Below, piece by piece: positions 46,283-54,884 of a stretch of DNA of 64,000 nucleotides. Origin of the DNA: Cytophagaceae bacterium (lineage in GTDB: Bacteria > Bacteroidota > Bacteroidia > Cytophagales > Spirosomataceae); assembly GCA_005791165.1 (NCBI GenBank), contig SXXW01000034.1, forward strand, positions 25,833 to 89,832. Direction: 5' to 3'. The stretch's first letter is position 1; the number at the start of each line of letters is the position of its first letter. The translations under genes were made by a program, and so were the position numbers. The notes under the pieces are model-generated. The model was not told the DNA's origin. It saw only the letters and a program-made list of their open reading frames with translations, and made no database searches.

Positions 46283-46333
46283 GCGAAATGATTTGAGGAA
46301 CCAAATTACAAAAATGATTTTAAAAACAAAAAA

Positions 46334-46810
46334 TCAATGTGTCATTAAAGACAAGGCAATCGAACTTAAAAGCATCAAGAAACCAAGAACAAAAAATATG
46401 GTAGGATTTAATACCGGGACAGAATTGTCGCTCAAAGATGCTTCATAGGGATTTTCAGAAAGATATCGAACCGGTATTTCCTGACCAATCTCGCAATTTT
46501 TTGCAATTCCCTGCTCAGCTTCTCTTCGAAATTCTAACCCATTTACATAGTAGGCAACAATTGGAAAATATATAGGAAAACGACCCGAATGATCGCCACG
46601 AGCATATCGCTTTGAAATCTCAACGATCTTACCATACGTTATTTTGGAATGAGATACCCATTTTGATCTCTTTTTGTACAAGAAAATCCCAACCACAATT
46701 AAGGCCACTGAAATCAACAGAAATAGACTCAAAAATAAAGTCATCGAACCCTGAAAAGCTCCTGTTGGCCGACCTGAAATTAACAAAACTCCTTGTAACA
46801 ACATATTCAA
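46334..46810 (-). CDS. DUF3592-type membrane protein
   Basis: A 158-residue protein with two hydrophobic helices, near residues 24-46 and 133-155, flanking a soluble beta-rich part. TYGKIVEISKRY, YFPIVAYYVNGLEF and IGQEIPVRYLSENP match the DUF3592 pattern (a small domain between two helices, with the VxYxPxNP-like end). Function unknown. It lies 51 bases upstream of the inositol oxygenase gene on the same strand and might be cotranscribed with it. Confidence 0.7.
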   Translation of the reverse strand: MNMLLQGVLLISGRPTGAFQGSMTLFLSLFLLISVALIVVGIFLYKKRSKWVSHSKITYGKIVEISKRYARGDHSGRFPIYFPIVAYYVNGLEFRREAEQGIAKNCEIGQEIPVRYLSENPYEASLSDNSVPVLNPTIFFVLGFLMLLSSIALSLMTH

Positions 46811-47080
46811 TTTTAATGCATTCAGCTATAAATTCCCTGAATTTTGGTCAAAGCAACAACAAAAAAAAATCAAAATCAAATTTTGTAAATTCTCTATAAA
46901 AAAGCTTCAGGATCATAATCAAAGCACTTTTTACTCATTTTTGTCAGACATTAAAAAACAGGATTGAAATTTGATAAATTTTTATAAAAAATTGTACAAT
47001 TCAGTCATTTTAGGTTTTAAATTCCATTGAGTTTCACCAAAAAAATATTTTTATAAAATTTTTAATTTCATGCAAATTTG

Positions 47081-47088
47081 TATTTTTG
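47081..47088 (+). promoter_or_regulatory. -7 box (TATTTTTG) before the MFS nucleoside-permease-like gene
   Basis: An exact TAnnTTTG match ends 21 bases before the ATG at 47110. The surrounding gap 46811-47109 is very AT-rich and shows no hairpin, small ORF or repeat that I would defend. Confidence 0.45.
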
Positions 47089-47109
47089 ACTTCCAACTAA
47101 TCTGTAGTT

Positions 47110-48297
47110 ATGAAAAATACGATAAAATTCCAGCTCATTGCGATGATGTTTTTGATGTTCTTCTCTTGGGGAGCATGGTATGGCCAAATGAGTAAATATC
47201 TACTAACAACTTTGGGTGCAACAGGGGACCAAGTGGGGAATGCCTACACGACGTTTTCCATTGCAGCAATCTTTGCTCCCTTTTTTGTCGGCCTAATTGC
47301 AGATCGTTTTTTCTCAGCGCAAAAGGTGATGGGATTTCTTAATATTTTAGGAGGTGTGATTTTATATTTCTTGAGTCAAACCAAGGACCCTGAAATTTTC
47401 TTTTGGTACATTTTAGCATACACACTTTGTTTTGCTCCTAATTTGGCCTTGTCGAACTCGATTGCCATGAATCAAATGCAAAATCCTGAAAAGGAGTTTC
47501 CTGCGATTCGAGTTACGGGAACCATTGCATGGATTGTTGTGACGAATATCATTGGGTTTTTAGCTTTAGGTGACAACGTAGCTATCTTTCAAATTGCCAT
47601 GTACAGTTCATTTGCCTTAGGAATTTATGCCTTCTTTCTTCCAGATACCCCACCAAAAGCAGATAAAAATGCGTCCATTGGGCAGATCATTGGATTAGAT
47701 GCACTCAAATTATTTAAGGATCGTTCATTCCTGATTTTCTTTATCTCATCTATCTTAATCTGTATTCCTCTTTCATTTTATTATGCGATGGCAAACCCGT
47801 CTTTGACAGATTCACACATGACCAATGTTGAAAACAAAATGTCATTAGGACAGGCCTCAGAAGTAATTTTTATGCTTTTGATTCCACTGGCTTTCATCCG
47901 CTTAGGAGTTAAGAAAATGTTAATCGTAGGACTAGTCGCTTGGATTATTCGCTTCTTATGCTTTGGCTACGGCGACGGAATTCAAAGTGAATGGATTTTA
48001 TATATTGGAATTGTTTTACACGGAGTATGCTTTGATTTCTTCTTTGTCACAGGACAAATCTATACGGATCAAAAAGCGGGCGAAAAGATTAAAAGCTCAG
48101 CCCAAGGATTAATTACTTTAGCCACTTACGGCGTGGGAATGGGCATCGGATCTAAATTATCAGGAATCGTTTTAGACATGTATACTAGCGGAGGTGTTCA
48201 TGATTGGAAATCAGTTTGGATGGTACCAGCCGCTATAGCAGCTTTAGTACTTATTTTATTTGTACTTTTCTTTAGTGAAAAGAAAGAAACCGCTTAG
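47110..48297 (+). CDS. MFS transporter, nucleoside:H+ symporter (NupG/XapB-like)
   Basis: A 395-residue, 12-helix transporter. The N-terminal LIAMMFLMFFSWGAWYGQMSKYL and FFVGLIADRFFSAQKVMGFL match the nucleoside-H+ symporter family, and FPAIRVTGTIAWIV is a typical family block. It should import nucleosides in exchange with the proton gradient; inositol or another polyol cannot be excluded. It is monocistronic and its last 4 bases overlap a convergent SDR gene. Confidence 0.87.
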   Translation: MKNTIKFQLIAMMFLMFFSWGAWYGQMSKYLLTTLGATGDQVGNAYTTFSIAAIFAPFFVGLIADRFFSAQKVMGFLNILGGVILYFLSQTKDPEIFFWYILAYTLCFAPNLALSNSIAMNQMQNPEKEFPAIRVTGTIAWIVVTNIIGFLALGDNVAIFQIAMYSSFALGIYAFFLPDTPPKADKNASIGQIIGLDALKLFKDRSFLIFFISSILICIPLSFYYAMANPSLTDSHMTNVENKMSLGQASEVIFMLLIPLAFIRLGVKKMLIVGLVAWIIRFLCFGYGDGIQSEWILYIGIVLHGVCFDFFFVTGQIYTDQKAGEKIKSSAQGLITLATYGVGMGIGSKLSGIVLDMYTSGGVHDWKSVWMVPAAIAALVLILFVLFFSEKKETA

Positions 48298-49091
48298 GTA
48301 TTTTTAATTTTCCGAATCATCCAAAACAAGAGTCCCGGGAAAAAACGTTTGACAAATAGGCCCAAAGCCTCAAGCTTTCCGCCAATAAAAAACTCGTTTT
48401 TACCGGTATTTATAGCCTTCAAAATAGCTTCCGCTGTGACGGTCACATCTAATCCCTTCGCTTGATTTGGATCCATTTTACCATATTTTTCTCCGTCTTC
48501 ATTGAGTGCATGAATGGAAATATTGGTCTTAATATATCCGGGTAAAATAGTGGTTACTCGAATTCCATCCTCATATACTTCGGCCCTTAAAGAATCGAAA
48601 AAGCCAATTAAGGCATGTTTTGTAGCTCCATATGCGGCTCTTCTTGGCGTACTTATCCGACCTGCCACAGAAGCAATAGGTATAAATCTTCCAGATTTTT
48701 GACTTTTAAATATGGGTAAAATGGCTTGAGTTAAAGAAACGATGGAGAAGAAATTAACCTCAAATAATTGTCGGTAAACGTCAAACTTCGTGTTTTCAAT
48801 AAAGGACCTTTGACTTACCCCTGCATTTAAAATAACGAAGTCGATCTTCCCATAGGTACTTATTACTTCATTGACTTTCTCTTCGTGGACCGATAAGTCG
48901 ATCACGTCAAAAGGCATCACATGCGCCATTGAATCATACGAGCGACAAGCGTCTGCGACTCGATTTAATTCGGATTCTCGTCGGGCCGATAAAACAAGTT
49001 TCGCCCCTTGGCGAGCAAAGGCATAAGCTAAGGCTTCTCCTATTCCGGAAGAAGCTCCTGTGATCCAGACTATTTTATCTTTAAAATCCAT
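48294..49091 (-). CDS. SDR-family NAD(P)-dependent oxidoreductase
   Basis: A 265-residue classical SDR: IVWITGASSGIGEALAYAFA for cofactor binding, LNAGVSQRS (NAG motif), and the active site Ser in IPIASVAGR with YGATKHALIG (Tyr-Lys). The C-terminal VKRFFPGLLFWMIRKIKNT is hydrophobic and basic, as in the DHRS7-like subgroup, and may attach it to the membrane. Substrate unknown. It lies 22 bases after metX and is probably cotranscribed, though with no evident link to methionine synthesis. Confidence 0.88.
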   Translation of the reverse strand: MDFKDKIVWITGASSGIGEALAYAFARQGAKLVLSARRESELNRVADACRSYDSMAHVMPFDVIDLSVHEEKVNEVISTYGKIDFVILNAGVSQRSFIENTKFDVYRQLFEVNFFSIVSLTQAILPIFKSQKSGRFIPIASVAGRISTPRRAAYGATKHALIGFFDSLRAEVYEDGIRVTTILPGYIKTNISIHALNEDGEKYGKMDPNQAKGLDVTVTAEAILKAINTGKNEFFIGGKLEALGLFVKRFFPGLLFWMIRKIKNT

Positions 49092-49112
49092 AGGTTAATG
49101 ATACATATAGAA

Positions 49113-50192
49113 TCAATTCACATTTTCAAGCTCTTTAAAAAAGTCGGCCATTGGATTAACTTCTAATCGGAGTAATTTTTGCCAAAGGCGAACCGCTTTG
49201 GTCATCAAACCACTTTCAATCAAAAAGCCATCATGGCCATACAAAGAATCAATCACTTGAAAGGAAGCATCTGGAATATGCTTGGCTAAAAATTCTTGTT
49301 CAACGATGGGGAATAACGCATCAGATTTAATGCCAATCACTAAGGTTTTGGATTTTATAGATTTTAAGGCAGCTACCACCCCACCGCGATTTCTCCCAAC
49401 GTCTTGAGAATCCATCATCGTAGATAATCGATAATAGGAAAAAGCATTGAAGCGTTTGGCTAATTTATCGCCTTGGTATCTTTGATAAGATACAGCTCTT
49501 AAGTTTCCTCCCACGGAATTTTCTTGACGCGCTTGCGTAATTTGATACGTTTCATAATTTCGATAGGAAATTAATGCCGTAGCCCGAGCAGCCTTCATGC
49601 CGTTAATTCCAGCTTGCGAGTGCGATTCGGTCCAAGTCGGATCGACTTCGATCGACATTCTTTGCGATTCGTTGAAAGCAATTCCCCAAGAGGAATGTAC
49701 CGCATTAGTCGCAACTAAAATCAAATTATCGATCAACTCTGGCTTCATAATTGCCCATTCTAGGGCTTGTTGGCCCCCCATCGATCCTCCAATACACGTC
49801 TTAATCTTCCTGATTTTCAAATGCTTCCTCAGTAATTCGAATGAATTGACCACATCTCGAATCGTTACATCAGGAAATGTATGATAATACGGTTGGCCCG
49901 TCAGGGGATTCACCGACAAAGGACCAGTGGACCCATAATGAGACCCCGGGATATTGACACAAATAATCAGGTTATTTTCAGGATTAAATAATTTTCCAAG
50001 TCCCACCAAGCCTTGCCACCACTCAGCCACATCGTGGCTACCCGTAAATGCATGACAAATCCAGATGATGTTATCCTGTGCGGCATTTGCTTTTCCCCAC
50101 GTTTGATACACTAAATCAAAACTGGGAAATTGGAACCCATTTTCTAAAATGAAGGTGTCGGTCGAATGATAATGATGAATTTCTGCTTGCAT
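49113..50192 (-). CDS. metX: Homoserine O-acetyltransferase
   Basis: About 359 residues. The alpha/beta hydrolase catalytic triad is visible: Ser in GGSMGGQQALEW, Asp in VIGIKSDALFP, and His in YGHDGFLIESG. NIIWICHAFTGSHDVAEWW and VNIPGSHYGSTGPLS (oxyanion and substrate region) are typical of MetX. It acetylates homoserine from acetyl-CoA, the first committed step of methionine synthesis by the acetyl route. I prefer the ATG at 50192; an ATG at 50204 is in frame but lies inside the P1 stem of the SAM riboswitch upstream. Confidence 0.95.
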   Translation of the reverse strand: MQAEIHHYHSTDTFILENGFQFPSFDLVYQTWGKANAAQDNIIWICHAFTGSHDVAEWWQGLVGLGKLFNPENNLIICVNIPGSHYGSTGPLSVNPLTGQPYYHTFPDVTIRDVVNSFELLRKHLKIRKIKTCIGGSMGGQQALEWAIMKPELIDNLILVATNAVHSSWGIAFNESQRMSIEVDPTWTESHSQAGINGMKAARATALISYRNYETYQITQARQENSVGGNLRAVSYQRYQGDKLAKRFNAFSYYRLSTMMDSQDVGRNRGGVVAALKSIKSKTLVIGIKSDALFPIVEQEFLAKHIPDASFQVIDSLYGHDGFLIESGLMTKAVRLWQKLLRLEVNPMADFFKELENVN

Positions 50193-50202
50193 ACAACATA
50201 AC

Positions 50203-50317
50203 ATTATATTTCCCTAAACAGGCAACCGCCTGGGGTAGGAATTAGCACCGGGGTCAATTACTTGACGGGTTGCCAGAAGTTCACAGAGCCTAGTCTCTCC
50301 CTTCTTCTTTATAATTC
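50203..50317 (-). ncRNA. SAM-I (S-box) riboswitch before metX
   Basis: On the minus strand the conserved core is readable in order: GGGAGAGACTAGGCTCT, TGAACTTCTGGCAACC, and GGTGCTAATTCCTACC, the three S-box hallmarks (k-turn/P2 side, P3 and J3/4, P4 and J4/1). P1 is closed by ATTATA (50310-50315) with TATAAT (50203-50208). The aptamer should bind S-adenosylmethionine and switch off metX. The aptamer ends 10 bases before the preferred ATG and covers the alternative one. There is thus no room for a terminator, and control is probably at translation initiation. Confidence 0.9.
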
Positions 50318-50428
50318 AATGGCAATCAGCTACTGAATGAGGATGTAAATTAACGGCGGGATTAAGGAAATTCCAAAAATTGAATGCTAAAATTTATTTT
50401 AAAGCCACAATTATCAGATATTTGCCCC

Positions 50429-50788
50429 ATGATAAAAATATTTATTTTTTATTTCCTGATAGGCTTAGGGGTATGGGGCATTAGTCAAAGTTCCTTAGCT
50501 CATTTCCTACACCCAGACTTAAAATTCATCTTTGTATTTCTGTTGTTTCAATCGTATTTGACACTCCAATTAGCCCAATTTGGACAAAAAAATGAGGGCG
50601 AGAAGTTTGTACAATTCCAAACTGCATCCTTTGGCATTCGATTTATTTTAAGCATTCTCTTTATCGCATTCTTCGCCTATACCCACACCCCACAAATTTA
50701 TTTGTTTGTAGGCAACTTTTTTGTACTCTATTTATGTAGTTCAAATTTTGAAATATTTGGTTTGCTTCGTAACTTGCGACGTTTTTAG
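50429..50788 (+). CDS. AtpI-like four-helix membrane protein at the head of the ATP synthase operon
   Basis: About 119 residues from the ATG at 50429 (an earlier in-frame ATG at 50384 adds a non-hydrophobic N-terminus). Four hydrophobic helices are separated by short loops (IFIFYFLIGLGVWG, FIFVFLLFQSYLTL, FILSILFIAFFAYT, IYLFVGNFFVLYLC). Size, topology and position directly before atpB match the AtpI assembly protein, but the sequence has no strong motif. The assignment therefore rests on context. AtpI helps assemble the c-ring in other bacteria. atpZ, which usually accompanies it, is at 59.3 kb. Confidence 0.65.
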   Translation: MIKIFIFYFLIGLGVWGISQSSLAHFLHPDLKFIFVFLLFQSYLTLQLAQFGQKNEGEKFVQFQTASFGIRFILSILFIAFFAYTHTPQIYLFVGNFFVLYLCSSNFEIFGLLRNLRRF

Positions 50789-50817
50789 AAATCCCGAAGG
50801 AAATTTTTGGAATTTTA

Positions 50818-50886
50818 ATGGACAAGATTCAGTTAATCAACGAATTAGCAAAAATTGCAATAGAAATTATTTTTAAGAGCGAATGA
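50818..50886 (+). CDS. Possible 22-residue ORF coupled to atpB
   Basis: An ATG at 50818 opens a 22-codon frame (MDKIQLINELAKIAIEIIF plus three residues) that ends in TGA at 50884-50886, overlapping the atpB ATG as ATGA. The predicted peptide is an amphipathic helix. Such overlap often means translational coupling. It could be a real small protein, a leader that feeds ribosomes to atpB, or chance. I know no homologue. Confidence 0.3.
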   Translation: MDKIQLINELAKIAIEIIFKSE

Positions 50887-51980
50887 AGATGCCGATGTTT
50901 ACTTATTTCAAAAAAATGTATTTTTCAAATATAATCTTAGGATTTTTATTTTGCTTGACGAGCCTAACTGTTTGGGCAAATGAGAATGAAGTGGCGCAAA
51001 AACCTACTCCAACGGAAGCGACAAGTACCGCAGCAGCTCCGGAAGAAAGTAAATCAGAAAAATTTGATCCAGGTAAATTAATCATGCATCACATTGCTGA
51101 TGAACATGAGTGGCATTTCATGACCATTGGTCATACGCATATCACATTGCCATTGCCATGTATTGTATATTCAGAATCAAAAGGCTTATCGGTTTTTTCA
51201 TCGGCTAATTTTAAAAATGAACACCACGAGGAAGTTTCTTACCAAGGACTAATACTTGAACATGGTAAAATTCATGCGGAGAATGGAGAACATGTGTATG
51301 ATTTTTCAATCACTAAAAATGTAGCTTCCCTTTTAATTTCAGCTATTTTATTGCTCACTATCTTCATAGGAATTGGTAAGAGATACCAAGAAAATCCACA
51401 CAGAGCACCCAAAGGAATGCAATCCCTATTTGAGCCTGTCATTATTTTTGTTCGTGATGAAATTGCCAAAACTAATATTGGCGAGAAGCATTATCGTCGA
51501 TTTATGCCGTATTTATTGACCGTATTCTTTTTCATTTGGTTTAATAATATGTTGGGTTTAATTCCAGGAGGAGCCAATGTGACTGGAAATATTGCTGTAA
51601 CTCTTGTATTGGCCATTATTGCCTTCGTGATTACTAATTTGAATGGCAAGAAAAATTATTGGTTACATATTTTTGCCATGCCGGGTGTTCCGAAATGGAT
51701 GCTAGTAATTTTAACCCCTGTTGAAATTGTGGGTATATTCATGAAGCCATTTTCGTTAATGGTTCGACTATTTGCCAACATTACTGCAGGACACATCATT
51801 TTATTAAGTTTAGTTTCTTTGATCTTTATTTTTGAAAATGCAGCTTTAGGACTCGCCGTAGTTCCATTCTCACTTTTCATGAATGTCATTGAAATGATTG
51901 TTGCCGTGATTCAAGCCTACATTTTCACCATGTTAGTTTCTACTTACATTGGTGCTGCTGTAGAGGAGCATCACCATTAA
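50883..51980 (+). CDS. atpB: F0F1 ATP synthase subunit a
   Basis: A 365-residue subunit a, longer than the usual 240-280. A signal-like segment (IILGFLFCLTSLTVWA) and an extra periplasmic domain with HHIADEHEWHF precede the conserved helices. This N-terminal extension is usual in Bacteroidota. The essential Arg is in LMVRLFANITAGH, and EMIVAVIQAYIFTML follows in the last helix. It forms the proton half-channels against the c-ring. It ends in EEHHH. It is the first core subunit of the operon; atpE follows 36 bases later. Confidence 0.95.
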   Translation: MKMPMFTYFKKMYFSNIILGFLFCLTSLTVWANENEVAQKPTPTEATSTAAAPEESKSEKFDPGKLIMHHIADEHEWHFMTIGHTHITLPLPCIVYSESKGLSVFSSANFKNEHHEEVSYQGLILEHGKIHAENGEHVYDFSITKNVASLLISAILLLTIFIGIGKRYQENPHRAPKGMQSLFEPVIIFVRDEIAKTNIGEKHYRRFMPYLLTVFFFIWFNNMLGLIPGGANVTGNIAVTLVLAIIAFVITNLNGKKNYWLHIFAMPGVPKWMLVILTPVEIVGIFMKPFSLMVRLFANITAGHIILLSLVSLIFIFENAALGLAVVPFSLFMNVIEMIVAVIQAYIFTMLVSTYIGAAVEEHHH

Positions 51981-52262
<282 letters not shown>

Positions 52263-52272
52263 TCAACCCAAA

Positions 52273-52357
52273 GAATCCTCTGAGGGATAGCCTCAGATTC
52301 AGGATTTGAAAAATTTTAAGCGCAATTTGAGACTCGTTTGGAGCCAAATTGCGCTTA
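52273..52357 (+). other. Two RNA hairpins in the atpE-atpF gap
   Basis: Hairpin 1: GAATC (52273-52277) plus TGAGG (52281-52285) pair with CCTCAGATTC (52291-52300), with a 3-base bulge. Hairpin 2: a perfect 13-bp stem, TAAGCGCAATTTG (52317-52329) with CAAATTGCGCTTA (52345-52357), loop 15 bases. There is no T run after hairpin 2, so it is not a normal intrinsic terminator. Such structures may protect the 3' end of atpBE mRNA and so raise the yield of subunit c; that role is inferred. Confidence 0.7.
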
Positions 52358-52391
52358 TTAAAATGATACTAATTTTTAAATTATATAAGAT

Positions 52392-52883
52392 ATGGAGTTA
52401 ATTACCCCAGACTTTGGATTAATATTTTGGCAGCTACTTGTCTTTGGAATTTTATTCTTTTTGCTAGCTAAATTTGCTTGGAAGCCCATCATCAATTCAT
52501 TGGATGAACGTGAGCAATCCATAGACGAAGCCATCAAACTTTCGGAAACTACCCGTAGAGAAATGGCTGAATTAAAAGCAGGAAATGAGCAGTTAATCGC
52601 CAGCGCGCGTGCAGATCGTGACGCAGTGATCAAGCAAGCCAAAGAAGCAGCAGATGCCATGATTTCCCAAGCAAAATTGGATGCTCAAACAGCAGCAGCC
52701 CAAGAAATAGACAAAGCAAGAGTTGCTTTTGAGCAAGAGAAAGTAGCCGCTGTTAGCGCTATTCGTAAAGAAGCAGCAAATCTATCCTTAGAACTAGCTG
52801 AAAAAGTGCTTAAAAATCAATTGAAAGATAAAGCAGCCCAAGAAAAATTAGTCTCTGACTGGATTTCGGAAGTAAAATTATAA
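52392..52883 (+). CDS. atpF: F0F1 ATP synthase subunit b
   Basis: A 163-residue subunit b. One N-terminal membrane helix (FWQLLVFGILFFLLAKFAW) is followed by KPIINSLDEREQSIDEAI and a long charged right-handed coiled coil rich in Ala, Glu and Lys to the C-terminus. Two copies form the peripheral stalk that links F0 to the delta subunit. Length is standard. It starts 130 bases after atpE, an unusually long gap for this operon, filled by two hairpins. atpH follows after 26 bases. Confidence 0.95.
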   Translation: MELITPDFGLIFWQLLVFGILFFLLAKFAWKPIINSLDEREQSIDEAIKLSETTRREMAELKAGNEQLIASARADRDAVIKQAKEAADAMISQAKLDAQTAAAQEIDKARVAFEQEKVAAVSAIRKEAANLSLELAEKVLKNQLKDKAAQEKLVSDWISEVKL

Positions 52884-52909
52884 TTGAAACATCGTTAAAA
52901 TAAGTAAAA

Positions 52910-53446
52910 ATGTCTGAATTAATTGTTGCCCATCGATACGCTAAATCACTGCTCGACTTCGCCATTGAAAAAAATGTAGTGGACGCAGTTTATACAGACA
53001 TGGTTGGTTTTAAAGAGACTTGCGAGGGAAGTAAAGACCTTGTATTGGCACTTAAAAGCCCTATCATCAAGCATTATACCAAATTAGCTATTTTAAATAC
53101 GCTTTTTAAATCCATATTTAATCCGGTTACTTACTCGATCTTTGTGATTATTACCAACAAAAATAGGGAAAGCATTTTGCCTGCGATAGCGAAACAATTC
53201 ATCAATCTATATACTGAGCATAAGGGCATTCAGAAAGCAGAAATTACAAGTGCCAGTCCTTTAACAGATGATCAAAAGAAATCAGTGACCAAAATTGTAA
53301 AAGACTATACGGGTAAAGAAGTTCAGTTAACGGAACATATTGATGAGTCATTAATTGGCGGTTTCATTTTACGTGTTGGGGACCAACAAATTGACGATTC
53401 CATCCGAAGAAAATTGAATGACTTGAAAGTCACAATGGCATCTTAA
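52910..53446 (+). CDS. atpH: F0F1 ATP synthase subunit delta
   Basis: A 178-residue OSCP/delta subunit: AHRYAKSLLDFAIEKN at the N-terminus, the helical domain to about residue 105, and the C-terminal signature HIDESLIGGFILRVGDQQIDDS. It caps the alpha3-beta3 head and holds the b-subunit stalk. In most Bacteroidota atpA and atpG follow at once. Here a strong terminator (53452-53479) comes 6 bases after the stop and the next gene is unrelated. Confidence 0.96.
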   Translation: MSELIVAHRYAKSLLDFAIEKNVVDAVYTDMVGFKETCEGSKDLVLALKSPIIKHYTKLAILNTLFKSIFNPVTYSIFVIITNKNRESILPAIAKQFINLYTEHKGIQKAEITSASPLTDDQKKSVTKIVKDYTGKEVQLTEHIDESLIGGFILRVGDQQIDDSIRRKLNDLKVTMAS

Positions 53447-53451
53447 AACAT

Positions 53452-53479
53452 AAAGCCTTTTCTTGAAAGGCTTTTTTTA
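53452..53479 (+). terminator. Terminator after atpH
   Basis: A 9-bp perfect stem, AAAGCCTTT (53452-53460) with AAAGGCTTT (53466-53474), has loop TCTTG and is followed by a T run. It ends the atpBEFH transcript. Confidence 0.9.
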
Positions 53480-53490
53480 TACCCGCTAAA

Positions 53491-53865
53491 ATGAAAAATC
53501 TAGCGTTATTTTCAGGTTCGATTTTTGCCGCAATGTCCGTTGGCATAGGCGCCTTCGGAGCACATGCATGGAAACCGTACCTAATGCAGGTAAATCGGTT
53601 GGATACTTTTGAGACAGCCGCTCAGTACCAAATGTATGGAGGATTAGCCCTCATTTTATTGGGAATTTTACAAATCATTAGACCCAGTAAAATGCTAAAA
53701 ATAGCCAGTTATTTTCATATCACGGGCTCGATTGTATTTCCTGGATCTTTGTATTTGATTTGCATAAGCCAACAATTATTTTGGGGAGCCATTGCGCCGA
53801 TTGGAGGATTAGCGTTTATCCTAGGATTTGCATTGATGGCTTTTGATGCCGTTAAAAAAGACTAG
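53491..53865 (+). CDS. DUF423 family small membrane protein
   Basis: A 124-residue protein with four hydrophobic helices and the DUF423 signature: MSVGIGAFGAHAWKP near the start, TAAQYQMYGGLALILLGIL, and LYLICISQQLFWGAIAPIGG. Members (E. coli YgdD type) are inner-membrane proteins of unknown function. The ATG is only 12 bases after the atpH terminator stem, so it may depend on readthrough or a weak promoter in that terminator. Its stop overlaps a convergent gene by 4 bases. Confidence 0.88.
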   Translation: MKNLALFSGSIFAAMSVGIGAFGAHAWKPYLMQVNRLDTFETAAQYQMYGGLALILLGILQIIRPSKMLKIASYFHITGSIVFPGSLYLICISQQLFWGAIAPIGGLAFILGFALMAFDAVKKD

Positions 53866-54884
53866 TGCCTCATCACTAATTCCAAACTGTGCCAGACGAT
53901 TTCCCCCATGGTTTGGCAGGCTAAAAAACGATCATCATTATAATGCTTGGCCAATTCGGATTTTAGTTGGTCTACATTTTCCGCAGGAGCTATCTCATCT
54001 TTCGACATCACATTCATTAAATCATACACGCGCTGGCTCTCCGATTTTAATCGACTAGCGATCATCGAGCGTTCCTCAATTTGATATTGCCAAACAGATT
54101 CGGGAGTCATATACTTCATCCCAAGTTCAATCAAAGGATTATTTTGTTTAAAGTATTGCGGCAGGTATACCGACTTTTTACCCTCGTAACATTGTTGGTC
54201 AAAATCGATCGGCCGAATGCGGTAATAAATTTCCTCAAAATCAGGCGTTGTAATGACGACATAATTAGCACTATGCATATCGCCCAATAATTGCACTAAA
54301 CACCGTTCATTGAATTTAACAAATTCCTTAGCCAAGCGTATGGGCGCCTCCAAATCAGTCTCTAATTCTTGCTGAAGAAATATATCGCCAGGAACCCCAG
54401 CAATATGCTCTTCCACCAAAGTATTTTCGTGGGTGACATAATTGATCCGATTGGGAGATAAAATATGTTCCAATTCTAAGCCATACACACGCGACGCATC
54501 GGCTATTTTAATGTAGAAATAATCAAAGTTATCATTGACCCGATTAACAATCCGAATCCGAAAAGGATGCGTATTTCCATAGGTGCAAAAATCCACTCGG
54601 TCGATCACCAAATGCTTAATAACCTCCTCGTTCCCATCCGTTTTTAAGTCGGCATAAATCTGCTTCAACGATTCATAAACACCTTCTTGATCGCCAGGTG
54701 AATAAAACACAGATTCCCAAAGCGTGTCAACCCCATTTTTGTCATACAAAACAATCGCGTTATCATAACGCAATAAGTCCGCATAACTAATGTTCATCGT
54801 ATACTCGCGATTGTATTTTTTTAAATATCTACGGAGTTGATGATTAATTCGATAAAGGATTTTTTTCTTGGATATTAAAGCCAT
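53862..54884 (-). CDS. Uncharacterised protein with kinase-like (APH/HipA-type) catalytic motifs
   Basis: A 340-residue soluble protein that I do not recognise as a named family. The order of motifs suggests a protein-kinase-like fold: Lys126 in YFYIKIADA (ATP Lys on a beta strand), Glu138 in GLELEH (helix C Glu), a hinge-like LVEEHIAG (156-163), a catalytic loop GDMHSANYVV (201-210) and DFD (227-229, in RPIDFDQ). The GDxHxxN...IDFD pair is typical of aminoglycoside/choline kinases and HipA-like proteins. The Asp-His order and low similarity make this a structural guess. Its ATG overlaps the stop of an MFS transporter by 1 base, so it is likely coupled to it. Confidence 0.6.
   Translation of the reverse strand: MALISKKKILYRINHQLRRYLKKYNREYTMNISYADLLRYDNAIVLYDKNGVDTLWESVFYSPGDQEGVYESLKQIYADLKTDGNEEVIKHLVIDRVDFCTYGNTHPFRIRIVNRVNDNFDYFYIKIADASRVYGLELEHILSPNRINYVTHENTLVEEHIAGVPGDIFLQQELETDLEAPIRLAKEFVKFNERCLVQLLGDMHSANYVVITTPDFEEIYYRIRPIDFDQQCYEGKKSVYLPQYFKQNNPLIELGMKYMTPESVWQYQIEERSMIASRLKSESQRVYDLMNVMSKDEIAPAENVDQLKSELAKHYNDDRFLACQTMGEIVWHSLELVMRH

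Noticed and set aside
46612..46899. 95-codon plus-strand frame over the DUF3592 gene
   Set aside because: The translation is low-complexity and Lys/Asn-rich; the minus-strand gene has two clean membrane helices and a family-like pattern.
50318..50383. Possible metX promoter (TTTG with TAATTTAC 21 bases on, minus strand)
   Set aside because: The -7 element matches only six of eight positions, so it was left out of the feature list.
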